Below, in pieces: positions 17,755-28,000 of a DNA stretch of 52,187 nucleotides. The notes below the pieces were generated by a model. That model was not told the DNA's origin. It did not search any database and saw nothing but the letters and a program-made list of their open reading frames with translations. Positions within the stretch are counted from its first letter, which is position 1; the number at the start of each line of letters is the position of its first letter. The stretch is from positions 1 to 52,187 of the forward strand of contig JAMOWA010000024.1 of NCBI GenBank assembly GCA_027061805.1, written 5' to 3'. Origin of the DNA: Thermoanaerobaculia bacterium. GTDB lineage: Bacteria > Acidobacteriota > Thermoanaerobaculia > Thermoanaerobaculales > Sulfomarinibacteraceae. Made by a program: the position numbers and the translations under genes.

Positions 17755-18543
17755 TCACCCCAGGAGGCCCCGGACGGCGGCCTCCGGATCCTCCGACCGC
17801 ACCAGGTGCTCGCCCACCAGGAAGGCCTCGTAGCCCGCGGCGTGGAGACGCCGGAGGTCCTCCCGGCCGCGGACCCCACTCTCGGCCACGCGGACGCGGT
17901 CCGGGGGGATGGCCGCGGCCAGGGACGCCACGCGGCCGAGATCCAGCTCGAAGGTGGCCAGGTCGCGGGCGTTGACCCCGAGGACCGGCGCACCCGAGGC
18001 CACCGCGGGAGCCGGGTCCTCGTCGGCGAAGATCTCCAGGAGCACCTCGAGGCCCAGCTCCCGTGCCAGGTCCAGGAGGTGGCGAAGCCGGTCCGGTGTC
18101 AGGATCCTCTGGATCAGGAGCACGGCGTCCGCACCCAGGAGCACGGACTCGAACAGCTGACACGGCTCCACGATGAAGTCCTTGCGGAGGACCGGCAGGG
18201 CCACCGCCTCCCGGACCGCGCCGATCCAGGCCGGGTCGCCGCCGAAGAAGGCGGGCTCGGTGACCACGGAGATCGCCGCGGCACCGCCGGCCTCGTAGGC
18301 CAGGGCGAGCTCCACGGGATCGAAGGGCTCCCGCAGCACCCCGGCCGAGGGCGAGGCGTGCTTGGCCTCGGCGATGAGGGAGGGGCCGGGGGCCGAGAGC
18401 GCCAGCTGGAGCGAACGGGTGTCGCCCGCCGCCCTGCGGCGGGCCGCCGCGGCGCGGGCCCGCTCCTCCAGGTCCGGTGGCGCGGGATCCGCGGCCAGCC
18501 GGCGGACCACGTCCGCCACGATCCGGTCGAGGATGTCAGCCAC
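17755..18543 (-). CDS. trpC: Indole-3-glycerol-phosphate synthase
   Basis: 262 residues from a GTG at 18543 inside the trpD end (8-bp overlap). [36 protein letters not shown] and VRVAESGV match the TIM-barrel active site. Usual IAEVK and GINNR motifs appear here as IAEAK and GVNAR, mild variants that keep the catalytic lysines. Confidence 0.96.
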   Translation of the reverse strand: MADILDRIVADVVRRLAADPAPPDLEERARAAAARRRAAGDTRSLQLALSAPGPSLIAEAKHASPSAGVLREPFDPVELALAYEAGGAAAISVVTEPAFFGGDPAWIGAVREAVALPVLRKDFIVEPCQLFESVLLGADAVLLIQRILTPDRLRHLLDLARELGLEVLLEIFADEDPAPAVASGAPVLGVNARDLATFELDLGRVASLAAAIPPDRVRVAESGVRGREDLRRLHAAGYEAFLVGEHLVRSEDPEAAVRGLLG

Positions 18544-19585
18544 GGTCCGCCAGCTCCTGCGACTCCCGCGCCAGGGTCTCCAGCAGCGCACCGGCCGCAC
18601 CCGACGCCAGGACCTCGCGCGCGGTCTCGAGGCCCTCCCGCAGGCCGGCGGCCGCGCCGGCCACGTGGAGTGCGGCCCCGGCGTTGAGGGCGACGGCCTC
18701 GGCCGCGGCGGACCGCTCCCCGGCCAGCACCTCCCGCAGGCGGCGGAGGTTGTGCTCCACGTCCCCTCCCGCCAGCGACTCCGGATCCGGAGCGTGGATC
18801 CCCAGCTCCTCCGGGTCCACCGTCCGGCGCCCGGCGATCCGTCCCTCGCGGACCTCGACCACGTCGGTGGGCGCGGCGATGGAGAGCTCGTCCAGGCCGT
18901 CGCGGGAGTGGACCACCAGGGCGTGGACGGCCCCGAGCTCCGCCAGGGCGCCCGCCACGAGCTCCTGGACGCCGGAACCCCAGACGCCCAGGACCTGGCG
19001 CCCGGCCCCCGCCGGGTTGGCCAGGGGGCCCAGGAGGTTGAAGGTGGTGCGGACCCGCAGCGTGCGGCGGACCGGCATCACGGCCCCCATGGCCGGGTGG
19101 AACGCCGGGGCGAAGAGGAAGGCGATGCCCGGCCCCTCCACCAGGCCGGCCAGGGCCTCCGGGGGGAGGTCCAGGCGGACGCCGGCGGCCTCCAGCACGT
19201 CGGCCGAGCCGCAGCGGGAGGAGACCGAACGGTTCCCGTGCTTGGCCACGGGGACCCCGGCGGCCGCCGCCACCAGGGCGGCCGCCGTGGAGATGTTGAG
19301 GGTGCCGCCCCCGTCGCCCCCGGTGCCGCAGGTGTCCACGGCCGACTCCGGATCGCGAACCGGCACGGGCACCGCCCTCCGCCGCAGGACGCGGGCCGCG
19401 GCCGCCAGCTCCTCGCCGGTCTCGCCCTTGGCCCTGAGGACCACCAGGAAGCCGGCCTGCCAGACCGGGTCCAGCTCCCCGTCCATGAGTGCCTCGAAGA
19501 CGGACTCCACCGCGGCGGCCCCGATGTCCCGTCCCTCCATCAGGTCGGCCAGGATCCTCCGGCGCTCCTCCGGACCGGCGCTCAC
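18536..19585 (-). CDS. trpD: Anthranilate phosphoribosyltransferase
   Basis: 349 residues from a GTG at 19585 that overlaps the trpG stop (GTGA). CGTGGDGGGTLN (about 86-97) binds PRPP; KHGNRSVSSRCGSADVLEAAG and RTTFNLLGPLANPA are the anthranilate and magnesium regions. TrpD is separate from TrpG, unlike the enteric fusion. Confidence 0.97.
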   Translation of the reverse strand: MSAGPEERRRILADLMEGRDIGAAAVESVFEALMDGELDPVWQAGFLVVLRAKGETGEELAAAARVLRRRAVPVPVRDPESAVDTCGTGGDGGGTLNISTAAALVAAAAGVPVAKHGNRSVSSRCGSADVLEAAGVRLDLPPEALAGLVEGPGIAFLFAPAFHPAMGAVMPVRRTLRVRTTFNLLGPLANPAGAGRQVLGVWGSGVQELVAGALAELGAVHALVVHSRDGLDELSIAAPTDVVEVREGRIAGRRTVDPEELGIHAPDPESLAGGDVEHNLRRLREVLAGERSAAAEAVALNAGAALHVAGAAAGLREGLETAREVLASGAAGALLETLARESQELADRG

Positions 19586-20190
19586 GGGCGGGCCTCCGCG
19601 AGCACGGACCGGTCCACCGGCACGCCCGCCAGCTCGAGGAAGTTGGCCAGGAGGGCCATGCCGTCCCGTGTCAGGTAGGACTCGGGGTGGAACTGCACGG
19701 CGTGGTGGGGCCGCTGCCGGTGGGAAAGCCCCATGACGAGGCCGTCGTCCGTCCAGGCCGTCACCTCGAGATCCTCCGGGAGCGTCTCGCGGTCCACCAC
19801 CAGGGAGTGGTAGCGGGTGGCCACCATGGGATCGGGGAGGCCCCGGAAGAGGCCCTCCCCCACGTGGCGGATTGCCGAGGTCTTGCCGTGGACGGGCTCC
19901 GGGGCCCGGACGATCCGCCCGCCGTGGACCATGGCCAGGGCCTGGTGGCCCAGGCAGATCCCCAGGAGCGGGACCCCGGCCGCCCGCTCCACGAGCTCCG
20001 GCGTGACGCCGGCGTCCTCCGGCCGGCCGGGCCCCGGCGAGACCACGATGGCGCGGGGCCGGCGGGCCAGGAGCCCGTCCACGGTGTCGGCGTCGTTGCG
20101 GACCACCTCCAGGGCCTCGTCCGTCAGCTGCGCGATCTCCTGCACCAGGTTCCAGGTGAAGGAGTCGTAGTTGTCGACCATCAGGATCAT
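19582..20190 (-). CDS. trpG: Anthranilate synthase glutamine amidotransferase subunit
   Basis: 202 residues. Cys79 in GICLGHQAL, with His168 and Glu170 in VQFHPES, forms the class I amidotransferase triad. NYDSFTWNL and SPGPGRPEDAG are typical of TrpG/PabA. It supplies ammonia to TrpE and may also serve folate synthesis, since no pabA is seen here. ATGA overlap with trpE. Confidence 0.96.
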   Translation of the reverse strand: MILMVDNYDSFTWNLVQEIAQLTDEALEVVRNDADTVDGLLARRPRAIVVSPGPGRPEDAGVTPELVERAAGVPLLGICLGHQALAMVHGGRIVRAPEPVHGKTSAIRHVGEGLFRGLPDPMVATRYHSLVVDRETLPEDLEVTAWTDDGLVMGLSHRQRPHHAVQFHPESYLTRDGMALLANFLELAGVPVDRSVLAEARP

Positions 20191-21671
20191 GGGCGCCCCC
20201 CGGAGGCCCGCTCGGCCATGGCCACCGCCTCCACCAGGGCCCGGGCCTTGCTGGCGCACTCGGCCAGCTCCCGCTCCGGGAGCGAGTCGAAGACGATCCC
20301 GGCCCCCGCCTGGACCTGGACGGTGCCGCCGCGCTCCACCAGGGTCCGGATGGCGATGCAGGTGTCCAGGTCGCCGTTGACGTTCCTGTAGCCCACGGCG
20401 CCGCCGTAGACGCCGCGTCGCTGCTCCTCGAGGCCATCGATGATCTCCATGGCGCGGACCTTGGGCGCGCCGCTCAGGGTTCCCGCCGGGAAGCAGGCCA
20501 GGAGGGCGTCCCAGGCGTCGCGTCCCTCGCCGAGCTCGCCGGCCACCTCGCTGACCAGGTGCATCACGTGGCTGTAGCGCTCGATCTCCATCTCCCGGAC
20601 CACCCGGACCGTTCCCGGGCGGGCCACCCGTCCCACGTCGTTGCGGCCCAGGTCCACCAGCATGGTGTGCTCGGCCCGCTCCTTGGGATCGGCCCGGAGC
20701 TCGGCCTCCAGGCGGGCGTCCTCCGCCGGGCTCGCCCCCCGGGGCCGGGTGCCGGCGATGGGGCAGGTGGCCACCCGCCCGTTCCGGACGCGGACCAGCA
20801 TCTCCGGGCTGGCGCCGAGGATCCGTGCCTGGCCCGTGTCCATGAGGAACATGTAGGGCGAGGGGTTGGTCAGCCGCAGCATGCGGTAGATGTCCGCCGC
20901 CGCGGCGCGGGGGACCCGCCGCCACCGGCGGGAGAGCACCACCTGGAAGATGTCGCCCGCCAGGATGTGCTCCCGGGCCGTGGCGACGGCATCGAGGAAG
21001 CGGTCCTCTGCCGGCGCGGAGCTCCAGCCCTCCCACGGGTCGGCCGGGGGGGCCGGGATGGCGTGGGGCGGCATCTCCCGGCCCGCCGCCGTCACCGCCC
21101 GGCGCAGCGCCTCGAGCCGCGCCACCGCGCGGTCCCAGGCTGCCGCGGGTCCGTCGTGGGTGCGGGCCGCGGCCACCAGGAGCAGCCGCTGCCGTGCGCG
21201 GTCCACGGCCACCACCCCGTCGTAGAGGCCGAACCAGGCCTCCGGGAGGCCGTCCTCGTCACGGCAGGTGTCGGGGATCCGCTCCACCAGGCGCACGGCG
21301 TCGTAACCCAGGTACCCCACGGCCCCGCCGGCGAAGGGCGGGGTGCCCTCCACGGCGGCCACGCGGCCCCAGTCGGTGGCCGCCCGGAGCACCTCCCGGG
21401 GGTCGCCGGGCCGGAGCTCGCCGTCCACGAAGGCCCGGCCGCCCCGGAGCTCCACGATCCCCACGGGATCCACACCCACGAAGGTGTAGCGCGCCGCCCG
21501 CTCGCCGCCCTCCACGCTCTCCAGGAGGAAGGCGTTGCGTCCCCGGGCCGCCAGGCGCTGCCACACCGCGAAGGGCGTCACCGCGTCGGCCGTCAGCTCC
21601 ACCCTGAGCGGCACCACGTCGTGGTCCCGGGCCAGGGCGAGGAACTCGTCTCGGGAGGGTATCGTCCGCAC
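20187..21671 (-). CDS. trpE: Anthranilate synthase component I
   Basis: 494 residues from a GTG at 21671 with GGAGG about 8 nt upstream; an in-frame ATG at 21731 lacks a ribosome site. LLES (49-52) is the tryptophan feedback-binding motif, so the enzyme is probably allosterically inhibited. The C-terminal chorismate-binding domain has GTLSGAPKVRAMEIIDGLE, YGGAVGY and QAGAGIVFDS. It is the first gene of a seven-gene operon EGDCFBA whose junctions mostly overlap. I see no attenuator or TrpR-like operator in the 88-nt gap to asnS. Confidence 0.96.
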   Translation of the reverse strand: MRTIPSRDEFLALARDHDVVPLRVELTADAVTPFAVWQRLAARGRNAFLLESVEGGERAARYTFVGVDPVGIVELRGGRAFVDGELRPGDPREVLRAATDWGRVAAVEGTPPFAGGAVGYLGYDAVRLVERIPDTCRDEDGLPEAWFGLYDGVVAVDRARQRLLLVAAARTHDGPAAAWDRAVARLEALRRAVTAAGREMPPHAIPAPPADPWEGWSSAPAEDRFLDAVATAREHILAGDIFQVVLSRRWRRVPRAAAADIYRMLRLTNPSPYMFLMDTGQARILGASPEMLVRVRNGRVATCPIAGTRPRGASPAEDARLEAELRADPKERAEHTMLVDLGRNDVGRVARPGTVRVVREMEIERYSHVMHLVSEVAGELGEGRDAWDALLACFPAGTLSGAPKVRAMEIIDGLEEQRRGVYGGAVGYRNVNGDLDTCIAIRTLVERGGTVQVQAGAGIVFDSLPERELAECASKARALVEAVAMAERASGGRP

Positions 21672-21735
21672 GGCCAGACCTCCAGGAACCCGTATTCTCC
21701 CCCAGAGGCCGTCCTCCGTCCAGCCTCCCATCGTG

Positions 21736-21741
21736 TAGAAT
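21736..21741 (+). promoter_or_regulatory. Possible -10 box of asnS
   Basis: TAGAAT, one mismatch from TATAAT, lies 18 nt before the asnS ATG, with the GGAGGG ribosome site between. No convincing -35 box is visible at 16-18 bp. The gap 21672-21759 must also carry the divergent trp promoter, which I cannot locate. Confidence 0.35.
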
Positions 21742-21759
21742 CCTGCGTCTGGAGGGCAC

Positions 21760-23061
21760 ATGGAGCGTCCCGTCATCACCATCGCCGAACTCCCGGACCA
21801 CGAGGGCCGCGATGTCACCATCCGGGGCTGGGTCTACAACTGGAGGAAGAAGGGCAAGATCCGCTTCGTGATCCTGCGGGACGGCTTCGGCTACCTCCAG
21901 TGCGTGGTCTTCCGTCCCGAGGTGGACGAGACCGTCTGGGAGGCCGCCGTGGCCCTCACCCAGGAGTCCTCCGTGGAGATCACCGGCACCGTGGTGGCGG
22001 ACGAACGCGCTCCGGGGGGCTTCGAGCTCAAGGTGTCGGGCATCGTCCCCGTGCAGGTCGCGCCGGAGTACCCCCTGGGCAAGAAGGAGCACGGGGTCGA
22101 CTTCCTCCTCAACCACCGGCACCTGTGGCTGCGGTCCAGGCGCCAGCACGCCATCCTGAGGGTCCGCGCCGAGCTCGAGCAGGCCATCCGGGACTTCTTC
22201 CACTCCCGCCGCTACACCCTCATCGACTCGCCCATCCTGACGCCCGCCGCCTGCGAGGGGACCTCCACACTGTTCGAGACCGACTACTTCGGCGACAGGG
22301 CCTACCTCTCCCAGTCGGGCCAGCTCTACCTGGAACCCGCGGCGGCGGCCTTCGGGAAGGTCTACTGCTTCGGGCCCACCTTCCGGGCCGAGAAGTCCAA
22401 GACCCGCCGCCACCTCACCGAGTTCTGGATGGTGGAGCCCGAGGTGGCCTGGTTGCGCTTCGACGGCCTGCTGGACCTCATCGAGGAGTTCATGACGGAG
22501 ATCGTCTCCCGGGTGCTGGACCGCTGCGCCGAGGACCTGGACCGGCTGGAGCGCGACATCTCGCTGCTCGAACCCGCCACCCGGAGGCCCTACCCCCGCA
22601 TGGACTACGCCGACGCCATCGCCGCCCTGGCCGAGCGCGGGCACCCCGCCGAGTTCGGGGACGACTTCGGCGGCGACGAGGAGACCGTCCTGGCCTCCCT
22701 CCACGACCGGCCCGTGATGGTCACCCGCTACCCGGCGCACATCAAGGCCTTCTACATGCAGCCCGACGCCGACGACCCCACCCGGGCCCTGGCGGTGGAC
22801 GTGCTGGCGCCCGAGGGCTACGGCGAGATCATCGGCGGGTCCGAGCGGATCGACTCCCACGAGCTCCTCGAGCGGCGCATCGCCGAGCACGGCCTCCCCA
22901 GGGAGGCCTTCGAGTGGTACCTGGACGTGCGGCGCTACGGCAGCTTCCCCCACTCGGGTTTCGGCATGGGTATCGAGCGCTGCACCGCCTGGCTCTGCGG
23001 CATCCACCACGCCAGGGAGGCCATTCCCTACCCCAGGACCATCAACAGGCTGTATCCGTAG
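21760..23061 (+). CDS. asnS: Asparaginyl-tRNA synthetase
   Basis: 433 residues. An OB-fold anticodon domain (about 1-110, with GWVYNWRKKGKIRFVILRDG) precedes the class II core: motif 2 FRAEKSKTRRHLTEFWMVEPE split across 207-227, and motif 3 GFGMGIERCTAWLCGI near the C-terminus. The pattern fits AsnRS better than AspRS. It charges tRNA-Asn and is divergent from trpE and convergent with the aminotransferase gene. Confidence 0.94.
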   Translation: MERPVITIAELPDHEGRDVTIRGWVYNWRKKGKIRFVILRDGFGYLQCVVFRPEVDETVWEAAVALTQESSVEITGTVVADERAPGGFELKVSGIVPVQVAPEYPLGKKEHGVDFLLNHRHLWLRSRRQHAILRVRAELEQAIRDFFHSRRYTLIDSPILTPAACEGTSTLFETDYFGDRAYLSQSGQLYLEPAAAAFGKVYCFGPTFRAEKSKTRRHLTEFWMVEPEVAWLRFDGLLDLIEEFMTEIVSRVLDRCAEDLDRLERDISLLEPATRRPYPRMDYADAIAALAERGHPAEFGDDFGGDEETVLASLHDRPVMVTRYPAHIKAFYMQPDADDPTRALAVDVLAPEGYGEIIGGSERIDSHELLERRIAEHGLPREAFEWYLDVRRYGSFPHSGFGMGIERCTAWLCGIHHAREAIPYPRTINRLYP

Positions 23062-23087
23062 CCCGGGTGTCGGCGGCGGTGCCGGGG

Positions 23088-24332
23088 TCAGGAGATGGCC
23101 TCGGGGGCGGGAGCCTGCTCCGGTGGGGTACCCACGGGAGCCATCTCGCCGATCATCTCCCGGAGGACGCTGCCCAGCCGCGTGATCCCCTCCCTGATGC
23201 GCTCCTCCGGCATGGCCGAGTAGTTCAGGCGCATGGTGTTCTGGTTGCCGCCACTGGGGAAGAATGGCCCGCCGGGGACGAAGGCCACCCCCAGCTCCAG
23301 CGAGCGCTCCAGGACCCTCGCGGCATCGAGCCCCTCGGGCAGGACCACCCAGAAGAACATGCCGCCCTGGGGAACATTCCAGCTCACGCCGGGAGGAAAC
23401 TCCTCCTCCATGGTACGGAGCATCACGTCCCGCCGCTTCCGGTAGAGCTCGGCGATCCCGCGGATGTCGGCGTCCAGGTCGAAGTGCTCCAGGTAGGTGG
23501 CGATCTGCCGCTGACCGAGGGTGGAGGTGTGGAGATCCACGCCCTGCTTGACCATCACGAACTTCTCCCGGAGCTCCAGGGGCGCCGCCAGCCAGCCGAT
23601 GCGGAGCCCCGGACAGAAGATCTTGGAGAAGGTCCCCAGGAACACCACGATCCCCTCGGTGTCCAGCGAGATGAGGGAGGGGACCTGTTCTCCCTCGAAG
23701 CGAATCTCCCCGTAGGGGCTGTCCTCGAGCACCGGGATCCCGTGGCGGACCATGAGCTCGAGAAACGCCTCCCGGCGCTCGAGCGACCAGGTGCGCCCCG
23801 TGGGATTCTGGAACTCGGGCACCACGTAGGCCAGCTTCACGGATCCCTCGCGCTCCAGGATGCGCTCGAGCTCGGGGATGATCATGCCGTCCTCGTCGGT
23901 GGGCACCTCCACGAAGCGCGGCTCGTAGCCCTTGAAGGCGTTGATGGCCCCCAGGTAGGTGGGGCTCTCGCACAGGATCACGTCCCCGGGATCCAGGAAG
24001 ATCCTGGCCGCCAGGTCCAGCCCCTGCTGGGACCCGGAGGTGATGAGGACGTTGTCCGCCCCGATCTCCGCGCCCACCAGACGGTTCATGCGGTCCGCGA
24101 TGGCCTGCCGGAGGGAGGGATCCCCCTCCGTGGTGGAGTACTGGAGGGCCCGGTACCCGTCCCGTTCGAACACGAGCCGGGTCATCTCGTCCACGCGATC
24201 CACCGGGAAGAGCTCGGCCGCCGGGAGGCCTCCCGCAAAGGAGATCATGCCGGGCCTCTGGGTCAGCTTCAGGATCTCGCGGATCTCCGAGGTCCTCATC
24301 CCGCTCATGCGTCGTGCCCAACGAAACTCCAT
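23088..24332 (-). CDS. PLP-dependent aminotransferase, LysN/2-aminoadipate type (fold type I)
   Basis: 414 residues from the ATG at 24332, with AAGGAGG 7 nt upstream. MISFAGGLPAAELFP, QYSTTEGDPSLRQAIADRM, VPEFQNPTGRTW and the PLP lysine in TFSKIFCPGLRIGW place it in the LysN/Aro8-like group that accepts 2-aminoadipate, aromatic or branched-chain amino acids. Substrate cannot be set from sequence. Remnants of a MocR-type regulator lie directly upstream, so the gene may once have been under its control. Confidence 0.9.
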   Translation of the reverse strand: MEFRWARRMSGMRTSEIREILKLTQRPGMISFAGGLPAAELFPVDRVDEMTRLVFERDGYRALQYSTTEGDPSLRQAIADRMNRLVGAEIGADNVLITSGSQQGLDLAARIFLDPGDVILCESPTYLGAINAFKGYEPRFVEVPTDEDGMIIPELERILEREGSVKLAYVVPEFQNPTGRTWSLERREAFLELMVRHGIPVLEDSPYGEIRFEGEQVPSLISLDTEGIVVFLGTFSKIFCPGLRIGWLAAPLELREKFVMVKQGVDLHTSTLGQRQIATYLEHFDLDADIRGIAELYRKRRDVMLRTMEEEFPPGVSWNVPQGGMFFWVVLPEGLDAARVLERSLELGVAFVPGGPFFPSGGNQNTMRLNYSAMPEERIREGITRLGSVLREMIGEMAPVGTPPEQAPAPEAIS

Positions 24333-24394
24333 TTCCGGTCCTCCTTGATCTCGTTCAGACGATGGGGGTGTCCCCACCGCCGTGCGGTTCGTCG

Positions 24395-24923
24395 TGCCCC
24401 CGTTGGCACCGGCCCGGACCAGGGAGCTGGCGAGACGCGACACGCCCTCCCTGGTCCGGTCCACCGACGGGAAGGAGAATTTTCAGCCGCGCGTGGACCC
24501 CCTCGGGCTTCTCCACGAAGCAGGCCCGCCCCCGCAGGTACGGCCACCCCCTCGTCGTCGGCGGCGGTCAGCAGCCGCCCCCACTCCAGGTGGCCGGGCA
24601 GGCAGCTCCAGATGAAGGATCCTCCGGAAGCCCGGCGCCAGCAGGTCGCTCCCACTCCGTGGCCACCACCACCGTCCCCCGACCCACATGGGCATCCACG
24701 AGGCCCAGATCTTGAGCCCGCGGTACGCCACCACCACGGCGGACCGGCTGATCCCGAGGTCCCCGACGAGCCTCTGCTCCGGAGGGAGCCGGGAGCCGGA
24801 CGGAAGCGTGTCGGCCTCGATGAGCTCACGGACTCGCTCCACGATCTGCCGGAGGAGCGGGAAAGGGCTCGAACGGTCCAGGGTGAGTTGCAGCATGGCC
24901 TCCTGCCATCCAGTGAGAGTCAT
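24395..24923 (-). pseudogene. Decayed MocR/GntR-family regulator
   Basis: The frame from 24923 or 24896 encodes an intact GntR winged helix (PFPLLRQIVERVRELIEADT, SGSRLPPEQRLVGDLGISRS). After GLK the family sequence continues in another frame as GLVDAHVGRGTVVVATEW. Downstream, ACFVEKPEGVHARLK and then, in a third frame, SVDRTREGVSRLASSLV match the C-terminus of the MocR aminotransferase-like domain. Most of the about 350-residue effector domain is missing. At least two frameshifts plus a large internal deletion make it a pseudogene; a truncated DNA-binding fragment could still be made. Confidence 0.75.
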
Positions 24924-24930
24924 TCCCACG

Positions 24931-24953
24931 ATTGGACGACCTCGTCCTCCAAT
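24931..24953 (-). promoter_or_regulatory. Operator-like palindrome before the regulator remnant
   Basis: ATTGGACGAC-CTC-GTCCTCCAAT: 10-bp arms with a single mismatch. It sits at the expected transcription start and touches the -10 box of the promoter at 24951-24979, as an autoregulated GntR-type operator would. Confidence 0.5.
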
Positions 24954-24979
24954 ATCGCACCAAAATCCGGCAGTGACAA
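24951..24979 (-). promoter_or_regulatory. Promoter of the MocR remnant
   Basis: Minus strand TTGTCA (complement of 24974-24979), 17-bp spacer, GATATT (complement of 24951-24956). Five of six -35 bases and four of six -10 bases fit consensus. Transcription from here would cross the pseudogene and could reach the aminotransferase gene. Confidence 0.55.
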
Positions 24980-25029
24980 CCACCGGTGATCGTCGAGAAC
25001 CAGCAGGTACCAGGTATCATGGTCACTCC

Positions 25030-28000
25030 GTGAAACGAATCGTTTCCTTCTCATGGATGTTCCGTCCGGGAGGACCGGATGGCGACCCCCGGTCGGGAGG
25101 CCGGGGGAATCGGACCGTCCTCATCGCAACAACGATGCTCGTCGCGGCGATCCTTCCCCGGCCCACGGCCGCGGGCACGCCGGGGGCCATGGACGACCCC
25201 TTCGATCACACCACATGGTCGTTCCGCGTGTTCCGCGACTCCGACGGGCTCCCCCAGAACACCATTCAGGCAGTCACCCGTGGCCCGGACGGTCGCCTCT
25301 GGGTCGGGACCCAGGATGGCGCCGCCGTCTACGACGGGCAGAGCTGGACCACGGTGGACATGCCGGGCCGCCTGCGCTCGAACTTCGTGAGAGCCATCGT
25401 CGGAGGGAGCGACGGGAGCCTCTGGTTCGGAACACGGGCGGCAGGCCTCTACCGCCTCCACGACGGCACGTGGACGGCACAGCCGGAGCTGTGCCGCCTG
25501 GCCCGGTGCGAGAGGGTGAATGCCCTGCTGGAGACGGTGGATACGGATGGCCTCTCCACGATCTGGGCCGGCACCCACGGTGGGGGCCTCGGCCGCTTCC
25601 GGAACGGGGCATGGCAGCTGTTCACCACGGCAGACGGTCTCCCCTCCGATACGGTGTGGGCACTGTTCTCCATGCCGGGCACGGATGGTCGATCCGTCCT
25701 CTGGGTGGGCACCGAGAAGGGCGTGGCCCGCCTCGACCCCGGAGCCGACCGGTTCGGCGTGGAGGAGGACGGCCCCCGGGCCTCGGTGAACAGCTTCACG
25801 TCGACCACTGTCAGCACCGGGAAACGGATTCTCTGGGCGGGAACCTACGGCTCGGGCCTGGCCCGCAGGGACGGGAACGGCTGGACGCTGATCACCGCGC
25901 GCAGGGGCCTGCCCGACAACCACATCACGAGCCTGGCCACGACCACCGGCGTCACCGAGGGGCCCGTGGTCTGGGCCGGCACCGACGGCGGGGGGCTGGC
26001 GCGGCTGGTTCACGGCCGGATCGATGTCATCTCCACCCGTGAGGGGCTTCCCTCCGACGCGATCTACAGCCTCTACTCCATGGGTTCCGCCGACGACCCC
26101 GAGCTCCTGTGGGTCGGAACGCGGAACGGCGGGCTCGCCCAGCTCGTGGAGGGCACCTGGCGGAAGGTCCGGGTCCCCTCATCGCTCCCCTTCGTGCCGG
26201 TCAACGCCCTCCTCGAGACCCGGGGCACCGACGGACAGCCCATCCTGTGGGTCGGAACCGACACCCAGGGGCTGTGGCGGCTCCACCGCGGGCGCTGGAG
26301 GAGCTTCACCCGGTCCTCCGGAACACTCCCGTCGGACACGGTCCAGTGCCTCCTGGAGGGGCGGGACACGGACGGTGGCCGTCCCCTCTGGATCGGGACA
26401 CGGAACGGTGGGCTGGTACGGTACAGCAACGGACGCTGGAAGATCTTCTCCACCGTCGACGGGTCCCTGCCCAACGACATGGTCCAGGCCCTTCTCGAGA
26501 CGCAGGACGACGCCGGGAAGATGTCGCTGTGGGTCGGCACCCGCGGGGGGCTGGCCCGCCTCGAGAAGGGACTCTGGTCCCATCTGGACACCTCGGACGG
26601 CCTTCCCCACGCCTCCGTGACGGCACTCCTCGAGACCCGCGACGCCGACGGGACGCCCGTCCTCTGGGTGGGTACGGCCGGGGGGCTGGCCGAGCTTCGC
26701 AACGGGTCGTGGCACACCTGGGACCTCGGCCGGGGACTGCTGAACATCTCGGTCCAGAACCTCATGGAGCGGGTGGACGCAAGCGGCCGGAGAACCCTCT
26801 GGGTGGGGACCGACGGAGGCGGTGTCGGCGTGCTGTCCCTCGACGGGGAGCGGGGGCGGGTCCTCTTCACGCTCACCGACACCAGCGAGCCGGCCCTCCC
26901 CAACAACGTGGTCTACGGGATGGTCGAGGACACGGCGGGGCGGATCTACATCCTCACCAACCGTGGGGTGGCCCGCCTCACCCCCACGGACGGGGACGGC
27001 CGGCGCCCGGGATCGTTCACGTCCTTCCTCTTCAACACCCACGACGGCCTTCCGCTCAACGAGGGGAACCGTGGGGCCGTGATGCGCGACCCCAGGGGGC
27101 GCATCTGGGTCGGCACGGTCGGCGGGGCCGCGGTGTTCGACCCCTCCCGCGAGCGGCTGGACCGGACGGCGGACCCCCTCCTGCTGGAGGCCACGCTCCT
27201 CTCCCGCAACGTTCCCCTCCAGCCGGGAGCCAGACTCCCCCACGACGGGAACCACGTCCTGTTCCACTTCGCCCTCCTCTCCTTCCACGATGAGGACCTG
27301 ACGAGGTACCGGACCCGCCTGGTGGGGCTCGACGAGGGGCCCTCCCCCTGGATGCCACAGAGCCGCCGTGAGTACAGGACCCTGCCCGCCGGCGCCTACC
27401 GCTTCCAGGTCTGGGGGCGCGACGCCGCGGGGAACGTCACCGGTCCCGTGGAGCACGCCTTCTCGGTGGCCCCGGCCCCGTGGCTCACCTGGTGGGCCTT
27501 CCTCGCGTACGCTCTCCTCTCCGTCCTCGCCGTGGTCCTGATCCTCCGGCTGCGGCTCCGGGCCCACAGGGCCCGGGAACGGGAGCTGGAGGCCTTGGTC
27601 GCCTCCAGGACCCGTCGTCTCCAGGAGGCCAACGAGCTCCTGGTGGAGCTCTCCCACGCCGACTCCCTCACCGGGGTGGGCAACCGGCGGCGCTTCGACG
27701 GGCTCGTGGACATGGAGTGCCGGCGGGCGACCCGCACGGGCCGGCCGCTCTCCCTGATCCTCGCGGACATCGACCTCTTCAAGCCCTTCAACGACAACCT
27801 CGGCCACCAGCGGGGCGACGAGTGCATCCGGCGGGTGGCCGCCACGCTCGCGGACTCACTGCCCCGGGCCGGCGATTCCATCTGCCGCTACGGTGGGGAC
27901 GAGTTCGCCGTCCTGCTGCCCGGTACGGACCTGGAGGGCGCACTGCTCGTGGCGGAGCAGCTCCGGAAGGCCGTGGAGGCCCTTCGCATCCCACGTGGGG

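Noticed and set aside
21672-21731. Trp-containing leader peptide upstream of trpE
   Set aside because: The ATG at 21731 with two Trp codons is in frame with trpE, has no stop before it, no ribosome site and no terminator/antiterminator pair.
24305-24829. Additional open frames over the MocR remnant as separate genes
   Set aside because: Their recognisable pieces are all fragments of one MocR protein in shifted frames.
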